A stretch of 22,031 bases of DNA from a virus: IMG/VR virus record IMGVR_UViG_3300046780_000282, positions 1 through 22,031 of that record; one strand, given 5' to 3'. The position numbers and the translations under genes are program-made. Positions 19,992 to 22,031 of this stretch are shown here, one piece after another. Positions within the stretch are counted from its first letter, which is position 1; each line of letters begins with the position of its first letter. Under the pieces are notes generated by a model. That model was given only the letters and a program-made list of their open reading frames with translations. It searched no databases and had not been told where the DNA came from.

Positions 19992-21862
19992 GCGAGCTGT
20001 TGGCTAACGGCCGCGTCACGCTGTATTGCGGCGACATGCTGGACATCATCAAGACGCTTGCCGACAATTCGATCGATAGCGTCGTGGTCGATCCGCCTTA
20101 TCACCTGACGAGCATCGTGCAGCGGTTCGGCGATGAGAACGCCAAGCCGGCGCTCTCGGCCGCTCAACGGCGTTTTGCCGAGACGGGTGGCGCCGATCGG
20201 ATGCCCGGCACCGATCAATACGGCCGTCTATCCAAAGGATTCATGGGCAAGGTATGGGACGGCGGCGACGTAGCCTTTCGCGCCGAGACCTGGCGCGAGG
20301 TGTTGCGCGTCCTCAAGCCCGGCGGCCATCTATGCGCGTTCAGCGGTACGCGGACCTATCACGACATGGCGCACGCTATCGCGCTAGCAGGATTCCAAAT
20401 CCGCGACATGCTCGCTTGGATATACGGCAGCGGGTTTCCGAAATCGCACGATATCAGTAAGGCGATTGACAAATCTGCCGGGGCAGATCGTGAGATTGTT
20501 GGCCGCAAAACCGGACGCGCCGCAACGCCGGTGCAGGATATCCGCGGCGGTTCTTATGCCGGCGGCAATGGGAAAAATGGCGCGGCGGATTGTTCGGCGA
20601 TCACTTTGCCAGCAACCGAACTCGCCAAGCGATGGGAAGGCTGGGGCACCGCCCTAAAGCCCGCGCTTGAGCCGATCTGCCTAGCGCGCAAGCCGATCTC
20701 GGAAAAGACGATCGCAAAAAATGTCCTGGCGCACGGGACCGGCGCGCTGAATGTGGACGCGTGCCGGGTCAATCCGGGCGAGCGCGTGCAAGGTGGCGGC
20801 AAATCGAAGCGCGGCGCGCAAGGTGGCGGAATTTACGGCGATGGCGAGTCGACGCACAATGCGGATTCGCACGCTCTCGGCCGATGGCCGGCTAACGTCA
20901 TCACGGACGGCAGCGACGAGGTTGTCGAGATGTTTCCGGAATCCAGCGCAAATAATGGCGTGACTAAGGGCTGCGCAGCGGGTGGAATATGGTCGGGTTC
21001 CAGCGGTAAACGCGCTGGACCGACGCACGGCGATTCCGGCTCGGCCGCGCGCTTTTTTGCTTCCTTTCCACAAGACGAGTCATGGCTTGATGAGGTGACT
21101 TTAGAATGGAATTCAGATCGCGGCCCATGCCGAGCGCGGCTCATGGTGGCTACGGAACAGTCACTCGGAAGGGTTATCGACGTATCGGGATCGGCAACAA
21201 GCAGCGAATGGAACACGTTCTTGTTTGGGAACAGCATAACGGACCTGTTCCGGACGGCTTCGACGTGCATCATAGAGACGAAAACAAACTCAACAACGAC
21301 ATCGCCAACTTGGCATTGGTTGACAAACTTACTCACAAACGAATTCACGGCGGATGTGAGCTACGAAACGGCGAATGGTGGAAGCCTTGCCGGAAGTGTG
21401 GACAGTGGTGCCACATCGCTGATTATTACAAGCGAAAAGACGGTGTTTCTCCCAAGCCATGCTGCGTCGAAAACGCCACTGAAAATAAGCGTAAACGCAA
21501 GGCACATGCATCAAATTCCAGCCAATAGTCCGCGGCTGCACTATACGTCAAAGGCGGATGCAGATGATCGATTAGGGTCACACCATCCAACTATTAAACC
21601 GCTCGACCTGATGCAATGGCTCGTGCGGCTCGTGACGCCGCCCGGCGGTATCGTTCTCGATCCGTTTGCCGGCACAGGCACAACCGGCGAGGCGGCGTTT
21701 CGCGAGGGCTTCCACGCCGTTCTGATCGAGCGCGAACCCGAATATCAGAACGATATCCGGCGCCGCATGTCGCTTGTGCTCGGCGGCAAGGACGAACGGC
21801 GTCGCGAAGCCATCAAGGCGGGCGGTAAGGCCGACATGGACCCGGGGCCTTTGTTTCGGTGA
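19988..21862 (+). CDS. DNA methyltransferase (N6-adenine/N4-cytosine type) carrying an inserted segment
   Basis: 624 residues from the ATG overlapping the previous stop. Catalytic motif DPPYHL is at residues 35-40, EVLRVLKPGGHLCAFSG follows, and the SAM-binding motif LDPFAGTGTTGEAA is near 557-570. The order (catalytic first, SAM second) is the beta class, Pfam N6_N4_Mtase type. Just before HPTIKPLDLMQWLVRLVTPPGG the usual RFFYxAKA segment is split: RFFASFPQDE ends at about residue 364 and RLHYTSKADADDR resumes at about 515. The ~150 residues between are Ser/Thr-rich and unlike any methyltransferase; they are the shifted translation of an HNH gene. Without them the protein is about 474 residues, normal for the family. 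Activity with the insert is uncertain. Target site not readable from sequence. Confidence 0.85.
   Translation: MSELLANGRVTLYCGDMLDIIKTLADNSIDSVVVDPPYHLTSIVQRFGDENAKPALSAAQRRFAETGGADRMPGTDQYGRLSKGFMGKVWDGGDVAFRAETWREVLRVLKPGGHLCAFSGTRTYHDMAHAIALAGFQIRDMLAWIYGSGFPKSHDISKAIDKSAGADREIVGRKTGRAATPVQDIRGGSYAGGNGKNGAADCSAITLPATELAKRWEGWGTALKPALEPICLARKPISEKTIAKNVLAHGTGALNVDACRVNPGERVQGGGKSKRGAQGGGIYGDGESTHNADSHALGRWPANVITDGSDEVVEMFPESSANNGVTKGCAAGGIWSGSSGKRAGPTHGDSGSAARFFASFPQDESWLDEVTLEWNSDRGPCRARLMVATEQSLGRVIDVSGSATSSEWNTFLFGNSITDLFRTASTCIIETKTNSTTTSPTWHWLTNLLTNEFTADVSYETANGGSLAGSVDSGATSLIITSEKTVFLPSHAASKTPLKISVNARHMHQIPANSPRLHYTSKADADDRLGSHHPTIKPLDLMQWLVRLVTPPGGIVLDPFAGTGTTGEAAFREGFHAVLIEREPEYQNDIRRRMSLVLGGKDERRREAIKAGGKADMDPGPLFR
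21106..21528 (+). CDS. HNH homing-type endonuclease nested in the methyltransferase gene
   Basis: 140 residues, frame -1 to the methyltransferase, with its own GAGGT 9 bases before the ATG. RKGYRRIGIGNKQRMEHVLVWEQHNGPVPDG, then VHHRDENKLNN (His55-His56, Asn60, Asn64) and LVDKLTHKRIH (His77, His81) are the HNH_3-type nuclease core. A Cys cluster follows (PCRKCGQWC, residues 94-102, and CC at 119-120) that may bind zinc, and the C-terminus is basic. Free-standing HNH genes of this kind are mobile in phages. G+C here is about half (210 of 410 bases from 21121 to 21530), below both sides. The stop TAG lies where the methyltransferase homology resumes. Confidence 0.85.
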   Translation: MEFRSRPMPSAAHGGYGTVTRKGYRRIGIGNKQRMEHVLVWEQHNGPVPDGFDVHHRDENKLNNDIANLALVDKLTHKRIHGGCELRNGEWWKPCRKCGQWCHIADYYKRKDGVSPKPCCVENATENKRKRKAHASNSSQ

Positions 21863-22000
21863 CTTGAGTGTTGTGATTTGCGCGACGGTGATTTAGAGTG
21901 ATGCGGATTTGGCAACTGTAATGCGGTGTCAGCGGGAGATCCACAGGTCGAGATCGCCCTCCTGCAGCGCCTTGGTTTCGTTACCCGGCCCGCCGGTGTG
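21863..22000. promoter_or_regulatory. intergenic region with two degenerate operators
   Basis: GTTGTGATTTGCGCGAC (21870-21886) and GATGCGGATTTGGCAAC (21900-21916) each share most half-site bases with the operator family, centred 30 bases apart. No promoter is obvious. No gene is seen until the reverse-strand end at 22001. Confidence 0.35.
21926..21939 (+). repeat. 14-base direct repeat, copy 1
   Basis: GTGTCAGCGGGAGA, repeated at 21998-22011 with a 72-base period. On the minus strand both copies encode S-R-stop in the same frame. Confidence 0.6.
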
Positions 22001-22011
22001 TCAGCGGGAGA
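21998..22011 (+). repeat. 14-base direct repeat, copy 2
   Basis: Second exact copy of GTGTCAGCGGGAGA. It spans the stop codon of the partial reverse-strand frame. Confidence 0.6.
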
Positions 22012-22031
22012 GGTATTCGATCAGGGCGGCG
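22001..22031 (-). CDS. 3' end of a reverse-strand gene (partial)
   Basis: The minus strand reads AALIEYLSR and a TGA (22003-22001). After that stop the same frame continues for 23 codons (ending GDLDLWISR) to a second TGA at 21931-21929. Too little is present to identify the product. Confidence 0.3.
   Translation of the reverse strand, partial: AALIEYLSR

Noticed and set aside
21078-21530. Group I intron or intein as explanation of the methyltransferase insert
   Set aside because: The HNH gene fills nearly the whole insert, leaving no room for an intron core, and the shifted translation lacks intein splicing motifs at its borders.

Overview
The window is a stretch of a temperate siphovirus or prophage of an alphaproteobacterium. 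A gcrA gene is a strong alphaproteobacterial marker. High G+C, a lambda/HK97-type tail and a divergent repressor/early-gene switch complete the picture. Hyphomicrobiales is my guess for the host, by general resemblance only. No portal, terminase, capsid, integrase or recognisable endolysin lies in the window, so it is an internal slice.

Layout. 1-4834: end of the head module and the head-tail/tail-tube module, a tight plus-strand operon with mostly ATGA/TAATG overlaps (glycosyltransferase-like protein, head-tail adaptor, two secreted-looking beta-rich proteins, tail terminator, HK97 gp10-like protein, tail tube, two tail-assembly chaperones joined by a probable -1 frameshift). 4834-13430: tape measure, minor tail proteins, NlpC/P60 tail peptidase, gpJ-like hub and a fibre-like protein. 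This tail module is broken by foreign-looking cargo: a reverse-strand membrane protein (7509-7739) and a cassette at 8224-9551 with its own promoter, operators, two membrane proteins and a terminator. 13437-14112: two small membrane-associated proteins. 14113-17811: a minus-strand operon read from one promoter at about 17850-17882, encoding a small lipoprotein, a RecE-like nuclease, RecT, and small proteins of which two look exported. 17840-19220: control region with gcrA (plus), a CI-like repressor (minus) and a divergent Cro-like HTH gene. 19220-21862: an early plus-strand operon ending in a DNA methyltransferase.

Two things stand out. First, the methyltransferase gene carries a complete HNH endonuclease gene with its own ribosome binding site in a different reading frame, yet the methyltransferase frame stays open through about 150 inserted codons. 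Second, a 17-bp palindrome, close to GTTGCGA-NNN-TCGCAAC, recurs at the promoters of the early operon, of the recombination operon and gcrA, and of both cargo units in the tail module. At three of them it sits at the same place, starting inside a TATGTT -10 box. This suggests one repressor controlling the immunity region and the cargo genes as a regulon.

Functionally: RecE/RecT would handle phage DNA recombination; GcrA plus the methyltransferase point to manipulation of methylation-dependent host transcription; the cargo membrane proteins and the lipoprotein are candidates for altering the host surface or excluding other phages, which is inference from type and position only.
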